From NCBI GenBank assembly GCA_020633205.1, contig JACKEB010000021.1, positions 1 to 64,000 on the forward strand: a stretch of DNA of 64,000 bases, read 5' to 3'. Of this stretch, positions 54,099 to 63,367 are shown piece by piece. The notes beneath the pieces were generated by a model, which did not search any database, had not been told where the DNA came from, and saw nothing but the letters and a program-made list of their open reading frames with translations. Numbering within the stretch: position 1 is the first letter of the stretch; each line of letters begins with the position of its first letter. The DNA is from Polyangiaceae bacterium. Its GTDB lineage: Bacteria; Myxococcota_A; Polyangia; Polyangiales; Polyangiaceae. The position numbers and the translations under genes were made by a program.

Positions 54099-56255
54099 GT
54101 GAGTATGCGAGTTTCCTTGGTGCCTTGGGCGCTCCTACTGTTCAGCGCGCCAGCGTTGGCCGGTCAGTTCGATGCCCAAGGGGAGTTCTCCTTCGATGAC
54201 GCGGCGGTTTACCGTTTGAGCTTCGAGGAGGGGGAAGAGCCATTCGCTGAGCCGGGCGTTGGCGGTGCTGGCGGGCAGTCGGCCGCTGGCGCAGGTGGGC
54301 TATCGAGCGGCGGCGCGGGTGCGACTGCTGGTGGCGGCGCGGCTGGCAATGGCGGCGCGGCTGGCAATGGCGGTGCAGCCACCGGAGGCACAGGGGGAGC
54401 GCCTGGCCCGACGCTCGACACACCTGCTGTCGAGTACGCGATGCAGGGTAAGCGGGTACTGAAACTGGCGGTCTTCGACGGGTACGATTTCCCTGTGGCA
54501 TTGCCTGCGGAGGCGCGACGTTATTCTGCAACGGTTTGGGCGCGTGAGGGCGAAGTGGTCGCCACTCTCGAACTCAGCGACAAGGAAGGGCGCACCCTAG
54601 ATTTTGCGGCGTTCTTTCCCACCGGACGAACCACGAGCGACGGCTGGTACGAACTCAAGAGCAACGCCTTGAACATCGACCCAGCCTCGAGCGGCCAGCT
54701 GTCGTTCGGTGTGTTCACGACGACGGGCGCCGAGGTGGATGCGCTGGAGATCATCGATGAAGGGCTGGGTCACGCGCTCTCGCGCTGCGCCGGCGCCCAG
54801 GACACTCAGAGCTGTTCTCCCAGCGAGATCTGCGAGTATGGCGTGTGCCACGACGCTGCTGCACGGGTCCCCGCGCTGCCTGCCGCTGAGGAGCGCGACG
54901 CGCTGGTGAGCTACCTCGGCGCGCGCTTCCAACACCTCTACGGACCCCAAGAGAACCGGGCTCGCGATTTGCCTGCTGCGCTGACCGAGATCGAGGCCAT
55001 GCGCGCGGCTCCCGATGCGCTGACCTTCTGGACTCGCTACCGCTCTGCAATCGGGCGCCTCCACGACTGGCACACCACGAGCTCCGGCATTGACGGATTC
55101 ATCCTCGACGACCCGCAGCCTCTGTCGATCTGCTTCATCGAGGGCCGTGCGGACGTGAGCGATCAAGTTGCTCCGAGCAACAGCGAGTACCTCGATGTGC
55201 TGGTTTCTCACGTCGGCAAGGGCAACACGCTCGGGCTCCAGGCTGGAGACCGGCTGGTGCGCGTCGATGGTCGGCACCCCATCGAATGGGCGCGCTCACT
55301 GATCAACGTCGACCCAGGCTACTGGACGGCGTCGAACCACGTCACCCACGCTGAGCACACAGCGCGACTCCGCGATTTGATCGCCAAGTTCGCGCATGTG
55401 ATCGAGGTCGTGCGTTGCAGCTCGAGTCAAGGCACCTGCGAGCCGACGATCGAGGCCATCGACATCGACTCGCTCCCGCCGGCCGACATCGATGCGAATC
55501 AGGACATCGGCTGCGACAATCGCCCCATCATTCATATCCCCGGGGCACCGACGAGTCACAGCCGCGGCGCCACTGCTCAAGGCATCGTGCTGGAGAGCAA
55601 TGCGACGGAGGCGATCTACGGGCTGCTCTGGAGTTCTCTGTATGTGCAGGGAGCGGACGGCGTGGGCAACCTGCTGAACAACGCGGTCGCTGACTGGAAG
55701 GCCAACGCCAAGGGCGTGATCCTCGATCATCGCACGGGCTTCGGGGGCACCAGCCTTGGGCCAGCCATCTTGTGGAACCTGGTCCGCGAACGGACGCCAC
55801 TTGACGTGTTCCTGTTCCGCAATCAGAGCGCTCAGCCGGCGGTCGAGCCAAGCGAGGGCGTGACGCTGTTCAATCAGCTGCTCGCGACTGGGAACATGGA
55901 ATATGCAGGGAGTTCCAACGCGCGCACGGATCTACCCGTGGCCTTGCTGACCCATCTCGATGGATCCGCTAGCGATTGGTTACCGCTCGGAATCAAGGGC
56001 GCGCCGAAGGCGCGGATCTTCGCGCCGTATCAGACTGCCGGCGGCTTCTCGACGTTGTTCACGTTCGGCTACTGGCTTGGTCTCGGCTACTCGATCGCGA
56101 TCGGTGACACGCTGCACTTCTCCGGGCAGATGCTGAACGGGCACGGTGTGGAACCCGACGTGACCGTAGTGCAGAAGCAGTCAGACCTCTTGGCGGGCAA
56201 GGACACCGTCTACGACACGGCCCTCGCTTGGGTGCGACAGGAGATCGCAAAATGA
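54099..56255 (+). CDS. Secreted S41-type peptidase with Gly/Ala-rich linker (module 1)
   Basis: GTG at 54099, with AAGGGA eight bases upstream, gives a 718-residue protein; ATG at 54105 is close behind. A signal peptide (VPWALLLFSAPALA) leads to a Gly/Ala/Ser linker, a beta domain (TVWAREGEVVATLELSDKEG, PTGRTTSDGW) and a four-Cys motif (CAGAQDTQSC, EICEYGVC). The S41 unit has a PDZ-like GLQAGDRLVRVDG near residue 380, ILDHRTGFGGTS, a GSASDW segment with candidate Ser623, and GHGVEPDVTV at the end. The usual Lys of the Ser/Lys dyad (GKG) is replaced by AGG, so activity is uncertain. Stop overlaps the next gene (ATGA). A close relative lies at 57148. Confidence 0.82.
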   Translation: MSMRVSLVPWALLLFSAPALAGQFDAQGEFSFDDAAVYRLSFEEGEEPFAEPGVGGAGGQSAAGAGGLSSGGAGATAGGGAAGNGGAAGNGGAATGGTGGAPGPTLDTPAVEYAMQGKRVLKLAVFDGYDFPVALPAEARRYSATVWAREGEVVATLELSDKEGRTLDFAAFFPTGRTTSDGWYELKSNALNIDPASSGQLSFGVFTTTGAEVDALEIIDEGLGHALSRCAGAQDTQSCSPSEICEYGVCHDAAARVPALPAAEERDALVSYLGARFQHLYGPQENRARDLPAALTEIEAMRAAPDALTFWTRYRSAIGRLHDWHTTSSGIDGFILDDPQPLSICFIEGRADVSDQVAPSNSEYLDVLVSHVGKGNTLGLQAGDRLVRVDGRHPIEWARSLINVDPGYWTASNHVTHAEHTARLRDLIAKFAHVIEVVRCSSSQGTCEPTIEAIDIDSLPPADIDANQDIGCDNRPIIHIPGAPTSHSRGATAQGIVLESNATEAIYGLLWSSLYVQGADGVGNLLNNAVADWKANAKGVILDHRTGFGGTSLGPAILWNLVRERTPLDVFLFRNQSAQPAVEPSEGVTLFNQLLATGNMEYAGSSNARTDLPVALLTHLDGSASDWLPLGIKGAPKARIFAPYQTAGGFSTLFTFGYWLGLGYSIAIGDTLHFSGQMLNGHGVEPDVTVVQKQSDLLAGKDTVYDTALAWVRQEIAK

Positions 56256-57151
56256 GCCTCAGAACATGGTTGGCCCTGATCGGGGCCGGAGCGCTGGCCT
56301 GCGGAATCGCTGCGTGCGGTTCTGATGAACGCATCAACGACAGCCAGAGCGCTGGTGCCGGCGGAGACGCTGGGGCGGGCGCGGCGGGCGCCGGCGGCAA
56401 CGGCGCCCAGGGCGGTAACGCCGGCAGCGGCGGCACCCCGGCCGTGCGTCGCAGCGTTGAGTACCGTAGTCCGTACGGAAACATGGCCGAGAGCGACAAC
56501 CTGCTGTGGGACGGCGACTTCGAGTGGCACTCGGCGTTTGCTTCGCAATACGGCTGGGTGACGCCTTCGATCTTTGGTCGCTTCCAGCCCACGACGCTCG
56601 ACAACATCAGCGTGGGGCCGCAGTGCAAGAGCGGGCTGAAGTGCGCTCCGCTTGGACGCACTGCGACCATTCTTGGTGTGGGCGTCTCGCCGACCGGCGC
56701 CTCCGTGGAGGCTTCAGTCTGGGCAAAGCCGGTGAGTGGGAACTGCGCTGAGGTGGAGGCAGCGCTGATCGGTTGCTTCGATGGTGGCGATCCTGAAGAG
56801 GCTTTGACGCCGGCCACCGCCCCGGACGAGAAGGGCTGGTGTGAGTACCGGGGCGTGTTCCCCGAGCGGCAACGTGCGACTTGCCTATCCGTGACGTCCC
56901 TCCAATCGGACAACAGTGTGACGCTGGTGGACGATGCGGTGCTGAAGGCTGCCCCAGCGAATGCGCGCATCATCCCGAGTCAGACTCGAATCTCCGCGCG
57001 GCTCAAAGCGGCGGCGCCCAAATGGCAAGCCGGTATGCGTGAGTGGATCCGTCCGGGGATGAAGCCGCCGACACCCGCGGGACAGGCTCTCGAGGCTTGG
57101 CTTACGCGGCGCAAGGTGGCGCAAATGAGCAATGGCGGAGTGAAGCTATGA
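56252..57151 (+). CDS. Lipoprotein partner of the S41 protein (module 1)
   Basis: The 299-residue product starts at an ATG overlapping the peptidase stop (ATGA). MSLRTWLALIGAGALACGIA leads to lipobox GIAAC. A Gly/Ala/Asn linker follows, then a domain starting VEYRSPYGNMAESDNLLWDG, ending with NSVTLVDDAVLKAA and a helical tail. It resembles the lipoprotein at 59166 through the domain: both share R-x-P-Y-G-N, DNLL-x-DGDFE, YGW and a DDAVL strand, and each has several Cys in the middle. It looks like a jellyroll/CBM-like beta-sandwich, but no family is assigned. Its position directly after the peptidase gene suggests they act together at the cell surface. Confidence 0.8.
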   Translation: MSLRTWLALIGAGALACGIAACGSDERINDSQSAGAGGDAGAGAAGAGGNGAQGGNAGSGGTPAVRRSVEYRSPYGNMAESDNLLWDGDFEWHSAFASQYGWVTPSIFGRFQPTTLDNISVGPQCKSGLKCAPLGRTATILGVGVSPTGASVEASVWAKPVSGNCAEVEAALIGCFDGGDPEEALTPATAPDEKGWCEYRGVFPERQRATCLSVTSLQSDNSVTLVDDAVLKAAPANARIIPSQTRISARLKAAAPKWQAGMREWIRPGMKPPTPAGQALEAWLTRRKVAQMSNGGVKL

Positions 57152-59169
57152 AGCGAGGGAATTGGGCCGCGCTAGCGGGACTGGCTGTCCTCGGCGCTGC
57201 TGCGCCCGCAGGGGCAGCGTCGCTCGATGCGACGGGCGCCCTCCAGTACGATCCCCAAGCAAAGCTGACCTTGGGCTGGGAAGACGCTGCGAGCATCGAG
57301 GACCTCGGGTGTGAGGGCTGTGTGCTTGCGGTGCAAGCCGGAAACGGAGAGCTGCCGCTGGAAGGTGATGCGTTCCTCGCGCTCAGCACCGGTGAGGGCA
57401 CCCTCTCGGTGCCTCTGCTCGGCTCTGCGATCGACAACACCACGCGCGGGCGCTTTCGAGCTTCGGTGTGGGTGCGTCACTCTCGGCTGAACGCTCGGGT
57501 GGTGCGCACCTTCGGCTTCGTCAAAGACGAGTTGCCGCTCTACCCAACCGGGCGCACGACCAGCGACGGCTGGCTCGAGCTCGAGAGCGGAGAGATCGAC
57601 ATCGACGGCGCCGAGATCGATGACCTGACGCTGGATTTGCGCGGTGAGGACGTCCAGGTCGATGGCTTCGAACTCCGGTTGACTGGAGGGTTCCGTGAGG
57701 AAATCAGCTGCGCCGGTGCGTTCGACGCCGTGTGCGGGGCGGACCAGCTGTGCGTCGGCCAGCGCTGTCGCGACATCGAACCGCTGGTGCCGCCGCTTCC
57801 ACCGGCTGCGGACCGCGCGCTGGTCGCCGACTACCTGATGGCGCGGGTGCGCTGGATCTTCGGTGGACGGCTTACGCGGCAGACCTACATGCCGGGCGCG
57901 CTGCAAGAAATGGAGCAAATGAAGACCGCGGCGACGGCAGCCGCATATTGGCAGGCGTACGAGCGCGGTGTGCGCTACCTGCACGACGCGCATACGGTGC
58001 TCCGCAGCACGTTGCGAGGCGTGAAGTCGCCGCGACGTCTTGGCGCTTGTTTCATCGAGGGCAGGGCGGATCTGAGCCAGACGGTGTGGGCCAGCGATCC
58101 AGGCTACGCGGATATTTTGGTAAGCCATGTCGCGGAGACCAACAGCCTCGGGCTGCACGCTGGTGACCGCTTGGTCGCCATCGATGGGCAGCACCCGATC
58201 GCCTGGGCTCGCTCGATTTTCAGCATCAACTCGCGCGCCCGAACCTCGTCGGATCCTGACGTCTACGGAGAGTTCGTCGAGTTGCTTCACGACGGCATCC
58301 CGAACTTCGCTCGGACGTTCAGCGTGGTGCGCTGCGACCCGCAGACGCTGAAGTGCGCGGATCAGGTCGAGACGCTGAAGGTCAGCGACATCCCGCCTAC
58401 GGACGCTGACATGCCGAGCTGTGACAACCGCCCGCTGCTTCACCAGGCCGACCCGCCGGAGGGCGCGGCCCTGCACGACTTCGATACGCCGTGGAGCGGT
58501 TTGGTGACGGACGCGCCTGCCGCGGACAAGGTGTACGGTGTCACCTGGAACGATTTGCTCCCCAAGGACGCCACGTTTTTCCGTCAGGCAATCGCGGAGT
58601 TACGCCAGAACGCGCGGGGTGTCATTCTAGACCACCGCACCGGAAACGGCGGCACACTCGAAGCGCCGACCGTGATCACGGGGCTGGTGCGAGAGAAGAA
58701 GCTGCTCTCGATCGGTACCTTCAAGAACCTGGCGGGTGACGAGTACCCCGCGGACGTGGCCGGGGGACAGGCGCTGTTCAACAAGCTGCTGTTGCTGGGC
58801 GGTGCCGGGCTGGCCTATGAGGTCGGCTCCGCGAATCCGGATCTCTCCCTGCCGGTGGCGCTGTTGCTTCATCGAGACACTTCCGCGAGCGATTGGTTGC
58901 CGCACGGAATGAAGGGCGCTCCGAACGTACGCATCTTCGGGCCCCACGAGACGGCTGGCGCGTTCTCGTCTTTCTATCAGTTCGACTACTGGTCGGGGTT
59001 CGGCTCGCAGCTGGCGAGCGGAGACACCGTCACCGTGGATGGAGAGCTGCTGATTGGCCACGGTATCGCCCCAGATGAGATCGTAGAGCAAACCCAGAGC
59101 GGACTACTTCAAGGTGTCGACGCGCCGTATCAGCGGGCGCTCGAGTGGGTGAGGAGCAATCTGAAATGA
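57148..59169 (+). CDS. Secreted S41-type peptidase (module 2)
   Basis: The 673-residue product begins at an ATG that overlaps the previous stop (ATGA). A signal peptide (MKRGNWAALAGLAVLGAAAP then AGA) is followed by a beta domain with PTGRTTSDGW, the four-Cys motif CAGAFDAVCGADQLCVGQRC, and the S41 unit. The S41 unit has GLHAGDRLVAIDG, VILDHRTGNGGTLEAP, TSASDWLPHGMKGAP with candidate Ser579, and GHGIAPDEIVE. It parallels the first peptidase throughout but lacks the Gly-rich linker. As there, the GKG Lys position reads AGA (ETAGAFSS). The secretion, PDZ-like segment and S41 fold suggest cleavage or binding of an envelope protein. Confidence 0.82.
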   Translation: MKRGNWAALAGLAVLGAAAPAGAASLDATGALQYDPQAKLTLGWEDAASIEDLGCEGCVLAVQAGNGELPLEGDAFLALSTGEGTLSVPLLGSAIDNTTRGRFRASVWVRHSRLNARVVRTFGFVKDELPLYPTGRTTSDGWLELESGEIDIDGAEIDDLTLDLRGEDVQVDGFELRLTGGFREEISCAGAFDAVCGADQLCVGQRCRDIEPLVPPLPPAADRALVADYLMARVRWIFGGRLTRQTYMPGALQEMEQMKTAATAAAYWQAYERGVRYLHDAHTVLRSTLRGVKSPRRLGACFIEGRADLSQTVWASDPGYADILVSHVAETNSLGLHAGDRLVAIDGQHPIAWARSIFSINSRARTSSDPDVYGEFVELLHDGIPNFARTFSVVRCDPQTLKCADQVETLKVSDIPPTDADMPSCDNRPLLHQADPPEGAALHDFDTPWSGLVTDAPAADKVYGVTWNDLLPKDATFFRQAIAELRQNARGVILDHRTGNGGTLEAPTVITGLVREKKLLSIGTFKNLAGDEYPADVAGGQALFNKLLLLGGAGLAYEVGSANPDLSLPVALLLHRDTSASDWLPHGMKGAPNVRIFGPHETAGAFSSFYQFDYWSGFGSQLASGDTVTVDGELLIGHGIAPDEIVEQTQSGLLQGVDAPYQRALEWVRSNLK

Positions 59170-59939
59170 CGACGCGCAGCTGCGTCTTTGCTTGCATGCT
59201 CTGGGGCGTCGCGATCGCGTCAGGCTGCAGTGATGAGACCTACAAGCAGACCCTTGATGAGGCCCCAGCAGCGGACGCGGGTACGGATGCCCCGGAACAG
59301 GACGCCGCACCCCCCAAGGATGGTGGCAGCGATGCCGAGCCGCCCAAGGCGGTACGGAGCCTGCAGGTGAGGAATCCTTACGGAAACGTGGCGGCGGTCG
59401 ACAACCTGCTCGTAGACGGTGATTTCGAGTTCAGTGATCATGACGGACAGTACGGATGGCTGAGCTTCTCGAACTCGAGCTTTGGACTACTCCTAGAGAC
59501 CGGCGGCCTGTGTCGTTCAGGCATCACCTGCGGTCGACTGACCAAGAATCGCCGCATGCTGGCCTACGCGGTCGCGGCCAATGGGCAGGCGATGGATCTT
59601 AGCCTGTGGGTGAAGCCCAAGGACGGTGACTGCAACGCGGTCGCGGTCTACGCAATCGGCTGCATCTCCAACGACACCCCCGTGTTCGCACAGGCGACGC
59701 CCTCAGCTAGCGCGCCGGGTAGCGATGGATGGTGCGAACTCAGCGCGCGCACACCGGCGGTCAGCGAGCAGCCGTGCTTGTACCTCGAGAACAGCAGTGC
59801 CGAAGACGTGCTCGTCGACGACGCGGTGCTCAGCGCGTCTAGTGGCCAAGCACGCTTGATCCCGCCGAAGGTGGGCGTCGAGCAGTACGCTCGGATCCGA
59901 GCTACGGCTGAAGAAGCGCGCAAGCGACGACGTTTCTAA
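59166..59939 (+). CDS. Lipoprotein partner of the S41 protein (module 2)
   Basis: The 257-residue product starts at an ATG overlapping the second peptidase stop (ATGA). A short signal peptide ends in lipobox IASGC, followed by an acidic linker (EAPAADAGTDAPEQDAAPPK) and a domain parallel to the 56252 lipoprotein: SLQVRNPYGNVAAVDNLLVD then DGDFEF, YGWLSF, DGWCELSA and VLVDDAVLSA. The domain looks like a beta-sandwich with paired Cys. The gene ends the four-gene operon; no strong terminator is seen in the 57 bases before the next, convergent gene. The function should match that of its homologue. Confidence 0.8.
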   Translation: MTTRSCVFACMLWGVAIASGCSDETYKQTLDEAPAADAGTDAPEQDAAPPKDGGSDAEPPKAVRSLQVRNPYGNVAAVDNLLVDGDFEFSDHDGQYGWLSFSNSSFGLLLETGGLCRSGITCGRLTKNRRMLAYAVAANGQAMDLSLWVKPKDGDCNAVAVYAIGCISNDTPVFAQATPSASAPGSDGWCELSARTPAVSEQPCLYLENSSAEDVLVDDAVLSASSGQARLIPPKVGVEQYARIRATAEEARKRRRF

Positions 59940-59996
59940 CGGGGGTGTTGAAGAACACCCTGGCAATCAACAGCATCCTGCGAAGGGACAGGTCGT

Positions 59997-61172
59997 TCAC
60001 TTCGCCTGCAGCAGCCACAAGACCCCGGAACGGCAGCCGAGGGCGAAGCTCGACTTGCCCGTTTGGATCAGGCTGACCGGGGCTTCGCAGCTGGCACCTT
60101 CAACGAAGTGCAGGCTGCCGTCTGGATCCACCACGCCCAGCCCGAGGCCCGCGCGGGCGAACGCGAAGCGACCGCTCGCATCCGCCAGCACCGGCGAGTT
60201 TGCGACCGGACTCGGTGTTGCTGAACCAGGCTCGAGCGAGACGCGCATCTCCTCGGTGCCGCGTCGGTTGTGCCTGAGCAAGAGCCCATCCCCGGTCCAG
60301 CTGAGGGTGTCTCCGCTCGGCAACGCGATCGGGCTATCCAGGGCTGTCGAGGCCTGGAGAGTCCAGCGCACGTGAGCCGTCAGAGTGGGGAGGTCGATGT
60401 CGAGCAACTTGTTGCCGCCAACCACGGTCAAGAGATGGCGCCCGTGGATCACACCTCCAGTTGGCGGACCACCAAGCCCCGCGATTCGCCGCGGTGGGTG
60501 AGGGGAGCGCCAGCGCAAGAGATCTCCGGCGTTCGTCAACGCCAGGACGTCTCGACCCTTGGCGAGGAGGGCGACCACCTTCGAGTGAGTTCGCGCGGTG
60601 TCGAGTATGCGTCCTTCGGCGGACACGCGAACCAAGCGGGTCGAGAGCGCGACCACCACGCTTCCGTCGGGCATAGGGAGCAGATCGGTGCTGGGTGCGT
60701 GTCCCGGCACCAACTGGAGGTTGAAGCGCCGGGTGCCGCTGGAGCCGAAGCCGAAGAGCTGATTGTCGGCGTTCAAGAGTACGCGAGTTCCGTCGCTCAG
60801 GAGCACGGGTTGCACCACAGCAGCAGATTTCCCAGTGGAAACGGACCACTGTTGCTTCCCCTCGGCGGAGAGCTGGACCAACTCGGGGTCCAGCGTGGCG
60901 ACGACGAGTCGGCCGTCTGCGTCGCTGAGCATCCCGCTGGTGATGCCGCCGGTGACACGCAGCTCTCGTTTGACCACAAGAGCTGCTGGCAGCGCCGTCG
61001 CGCTGAGGCCGCTTCGACTGACGTCTGCGCGAGCCATGTTCGTCGTGCCGGGTGAAGTGCCGACCCGAGTTCGCTTGGCGTACGCTGGATTCGTTGCGTG
61101 GGCGGCTGGAGCTAACGCGCAAAGCGCCAGTATGCAGAACGGGAGCAAGCGAGAGGCGTACATCGGTTTCAT
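59997..61172 (-). CDS. Exported PQQ-like beta-propeller protein
   Basis: The 391-residue protein has a signal peptide (MYASRLLPFCILALCALAPA, then AHA) and then seven or eight repeats of a strand pattern such as SDADGRLVVATLDPELVQLSA, SDGTRVLLNADNQLFGFG and MPDGSVVVALSTRLVRVSAEG, as in PQQ-type propellers. No lipobox follows the signal, so it should be periplasmic or secreted. ATG at 61172 overlaps the stop of the kinase gene (ATGA), making it the last gene of the kinase operon. It has no enzyme motif. Location suggests an extracytoplasmic partner of that kinase, which is inferred. Confidence 0.82.
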   Translation of the reverse strand: MKPMYASRLLPFCILALCALAPAAHATNPAYAKRTRVGTSPGTTNMARADVSRSGLSATALPAALVVKRELRVTGGITSGMLSDADGRLVVATLDPELVQLSAEGKQQWSVSTGKSAAVVQPVLLSDGTRVLLNADNQLFGFGSSGTRRFNLQLVPGHAPSTDLLPMPDGSVVVALSTRLVRVSAEGRILDTARTHSKVVALLAKGRDVLALTNAGDLLRWRSPHPPRRIAGLGGPPTGGVIHGRHLLTVVGGNKLLDIDLPTLTAHVRWTLQASTALDSPIALPSGDTLSWTGDGLLLRHNRRGTEEMRVSLEPGSATPSPVANSPVLADASGRFAFARAGLGLGVVDPDGSLHFVEGASCEAPVSLIQTGKSSFALGCRSGVLWLLQAK

Positions 61173-63367
61173 TGAGCGGCGCTCGGCGCTGGTGCTGCGG
61201 GAGTGGGTGGTGCGGGCGCGGCGCTCGGTGCGGGTGGGGCTGCGGCGCTTGGTTCGGTTGCGGGCTTCGCTGGGGGCCTAGGGGCTGCTTTCCCGCCGTG
61301 ATGAGGCGTGGTCGGTTCGGGCGCCGCGGGCGACACTGCCTCTACCACGCTCACGGCGTAGCGCTCGGAACCAGCAGGCGCGATGCGAGGATGGGGCAAC
61401 GGCGCGCCGGGGTCCGGGATCACTCTGAGCTTCACGCAGAGCTTTCCGCTCGCTCCTGGGGTTCGCAGGGGGCTTCGCTGGTCCGTCTCGCCCAGCTTGA
61501 CCTCTGAGGACTCCGGGTAGAGACGTGTCGGAATGCGATCCGAAGGGCCACCGAGCGGCGTTACTTCCAGCACTGCTCCGCGTTGCCGAGCGGAAAGCTC
61601 TGCGACCTCGAAGGAGAAGGGCTCCGTGCTCTCGTGACAGAACACATCGACGTCCTGCATCCAGGCGAGGCGTCCTTGGACGCGCTTGCCTGCAGGGATG
61701 TCGACCGCGGACTGCTGGGTGTCGTTGGGCTCGGCTTCGTCGTACTCCGCGTCGGAGGCGCCGACGAGCAGCACATAGCTGTCGGAAACGTTTTCGATCA
61801 GGGGTGGAGCGCTCTCCCCGTAGCGATCCCGATCTTGGGTGAGCATCACCCAGTAGGCGCCCTGCTCGAGCTTCAGTCTGGGGATGTCAAGGTCGAATCC
61901 AGGACGCCCGCTGCAGTAGCGTCCGAGCGCCTGCTCCTCACCGACTCGGAAGATGCTGAGGCACGAGGCGAGGTTCGGGAGCGCCGTGGCGCGGAGCGAC
62001 ACTTCTGTGCCCTGGGTGTCGACCTGAAAGAAGTCGCGGTCCGCGACGTCCGGTTCCATTCGCTGACCTAGATGACCCCGGACCTCTTTTCCGAACGGAA
62101 GCGGATTCGCTTGGGTGGGAGTGTCGTTCGGTTCGATTTCGACGCCAGTGAACGCAGGAACGTAGGTTAGCTTCTTGTACAGTTCGAACCCGCCGTAGCT
62201 GAGGACTCCGAGCACGATTAGGATACCGAACCAAACGGCCTGGTCTCGCCGCTTCAGTTTTCGCTCGTAGCGCTCTACCTCGTCACGCGTGGCGGCAGCA
62301 TCCGGGCGCTCGAGCTCGCGCATGTGCCCGGAGTCGAGCAGGTAGTCCACCCCGCTGTTGGCGCCTTGGTTCTCCAGCTCTCCCACGAGAGCGGCCTGAA
62401 GATCGGTTACTGACTGAAACCGCTGCGCCGGGTCTTTCGCCAACAGGCGCATCACGATCCGATTCATCCCGTGTGGAATGCTCAGTTCGGGGAAGCGTTG
62501 GCTGGGGGCTTGGGCGTCGTCGGTGAGGTGCTTGGTCAACACGCCTACCGGCGTCGCCGCGTCGAATACCGGCTTGCCCGTCAGTGCCTTGTACATCAAG
62601 GCTCCGAGGGAATAGATGTCGCTACGCTGGTCTACTTCCTCCCCGCGTACTTGTTCTGGAGACATATAGTAGGGCGTTCCTACGATGGCTCCGCGTGAGG
62701 TCACTTCGAGCATTTCGGATGACTCGCGGAGCTTTGCGAGTCCGAAGTCCAAGACTTTTACGAGCTCACCTTCCCGAGTCTGCAGGACGATGATGTTCTC
62801 GGGTTTCAGATCCCTGTGGATCATGCCTTGGCCATGAGCTTCTGCGAGAGAGCTGCAGATCTGAATCGTGAGGCGTGCGACTCGCACGGGATCCAGGCAG
62901 CCGGAGTCTTCGATTAGGCGCCCGAGGTCGCGTCCGTCGAGGAACTCCATGGCCAGGTAAGTCAGGCCATCACTCGTCCCAAAGTCGAAGACCTGAACGG
63001 TGTTGGGATGGGAGAGCTTGCTGACCATCAGCGCTTCGCGCTTGAAACGCCCAACCAGCTCGCTGTCGCTCGTGAGCTCGCCAGTGAGCAACTTCAGCGC
63101 CATCAGCTTCCCGATTCGAACGTGCTCGACGCGATAGACCACGCCCATTCCCCCACGTCCGATGGGAGCGACGATGCGATAGCGCTCCGCGATGACCATT
63201 CCCAGCAGCGGGTCCGCGATCTTCTCCGGCGACACCACCTCACGCTTGGGGGCCCCGCTGTGTTCGAGCGAACTGCCACACTGATTGCAGAAGCGAGACG
63301 CGGGCGAGTTCTCAGCTCCACACTCCGGACAAGTGGAGACCAGGCGCTGCGTGGTCGCCGAGTTCAC
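61169..63367 (-). CDS. Zinc-ribbon Ser/Thr kinase with extracytoplasmic PPC-like domains
   Basis: The 732-residue protein starts at GTG 63367. Residues 13-30 form a zinc ribbon (C13, C16, C27, C30). A kinase domain (about 60-335) has GRGGMGVVYR, ALKLL, HRDLKPEN near 183, VLDFGLAK and YYMSPEQVRG, all intact. One transmembrane helix (about 373-395) leads to an outer part with two EPNDT-type segments (EIEPNDTPTQANPL and EAEPNDTQQSAVDI), typical of PPC-like domains, then a Pro/Ala tail. The start overlaps the upstream gene's stop (GTGA) and the end overlaps the propeller gene (ATGA), so three genes are one operon. It probably passes an envelope signal to cytoplasmic targets. Confidence 0.92.
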   Translation of the reverse strand: MNSATTQRLVSTCPECGAENSPASRFCNQCGSSLEHSGAPKREVVSPEKIADPLLGMVIAERYRIVAPIGRGGMGVVYRVEHVRIGKLMALKLLTGELTSDSELVGRFKREALMVSKLSHPNTVQVFDFGTSDGLTYLAMEFLDGRDLGRLIEDSGCLDPVRVARLTIQICSSLAEAHGQGMIHRDLKPENIIVLQTREGELVKVLDFGLAKLRESSEMLEVTSRGAIVGTPYYMSPEQVRGEEVDQRSDIYSLGALMYKALTGKPVFDAATPVGVLTKHLTDDAQAPSQRFPELSIPHGMNRIVMRLLAKDPAQRFQSVTDLQAALVGELENQGANSGVDYLLDSGHMRELERPDAAATRDEVERYERKLKRRDQAVWFGILIVLGVLSYGGFELYKKLTYVPAFTGVEIEPNDTPTQANPLPFGKEVRGHLGQRMEPDVADRDFFQVDTQGTEVSLRATALPNLASCLSIFRVGEEQALGRYCSGRPGFDLDIPRLKLEQGAYWVMLTQDRDRYGESAPPLIENVSDSYVLLVGASDAEYDEAEPNDTQQSAVDIPAGKRVQGRLAWMQDVDVFCHESTEPFSFEVAELSARQRGAVLEVTPLGGPSDRIPTRLYPESSEVKLGETDQRSPLRTPGASGKLCVKLRVIPDPGAPLPHPRIAPAGSERYAVSVVEAVSPAAPEPTTPHHGGKAAPRPPAKPATEPSAAAPPAPSAAPAPPTPAAPAPSAAQ

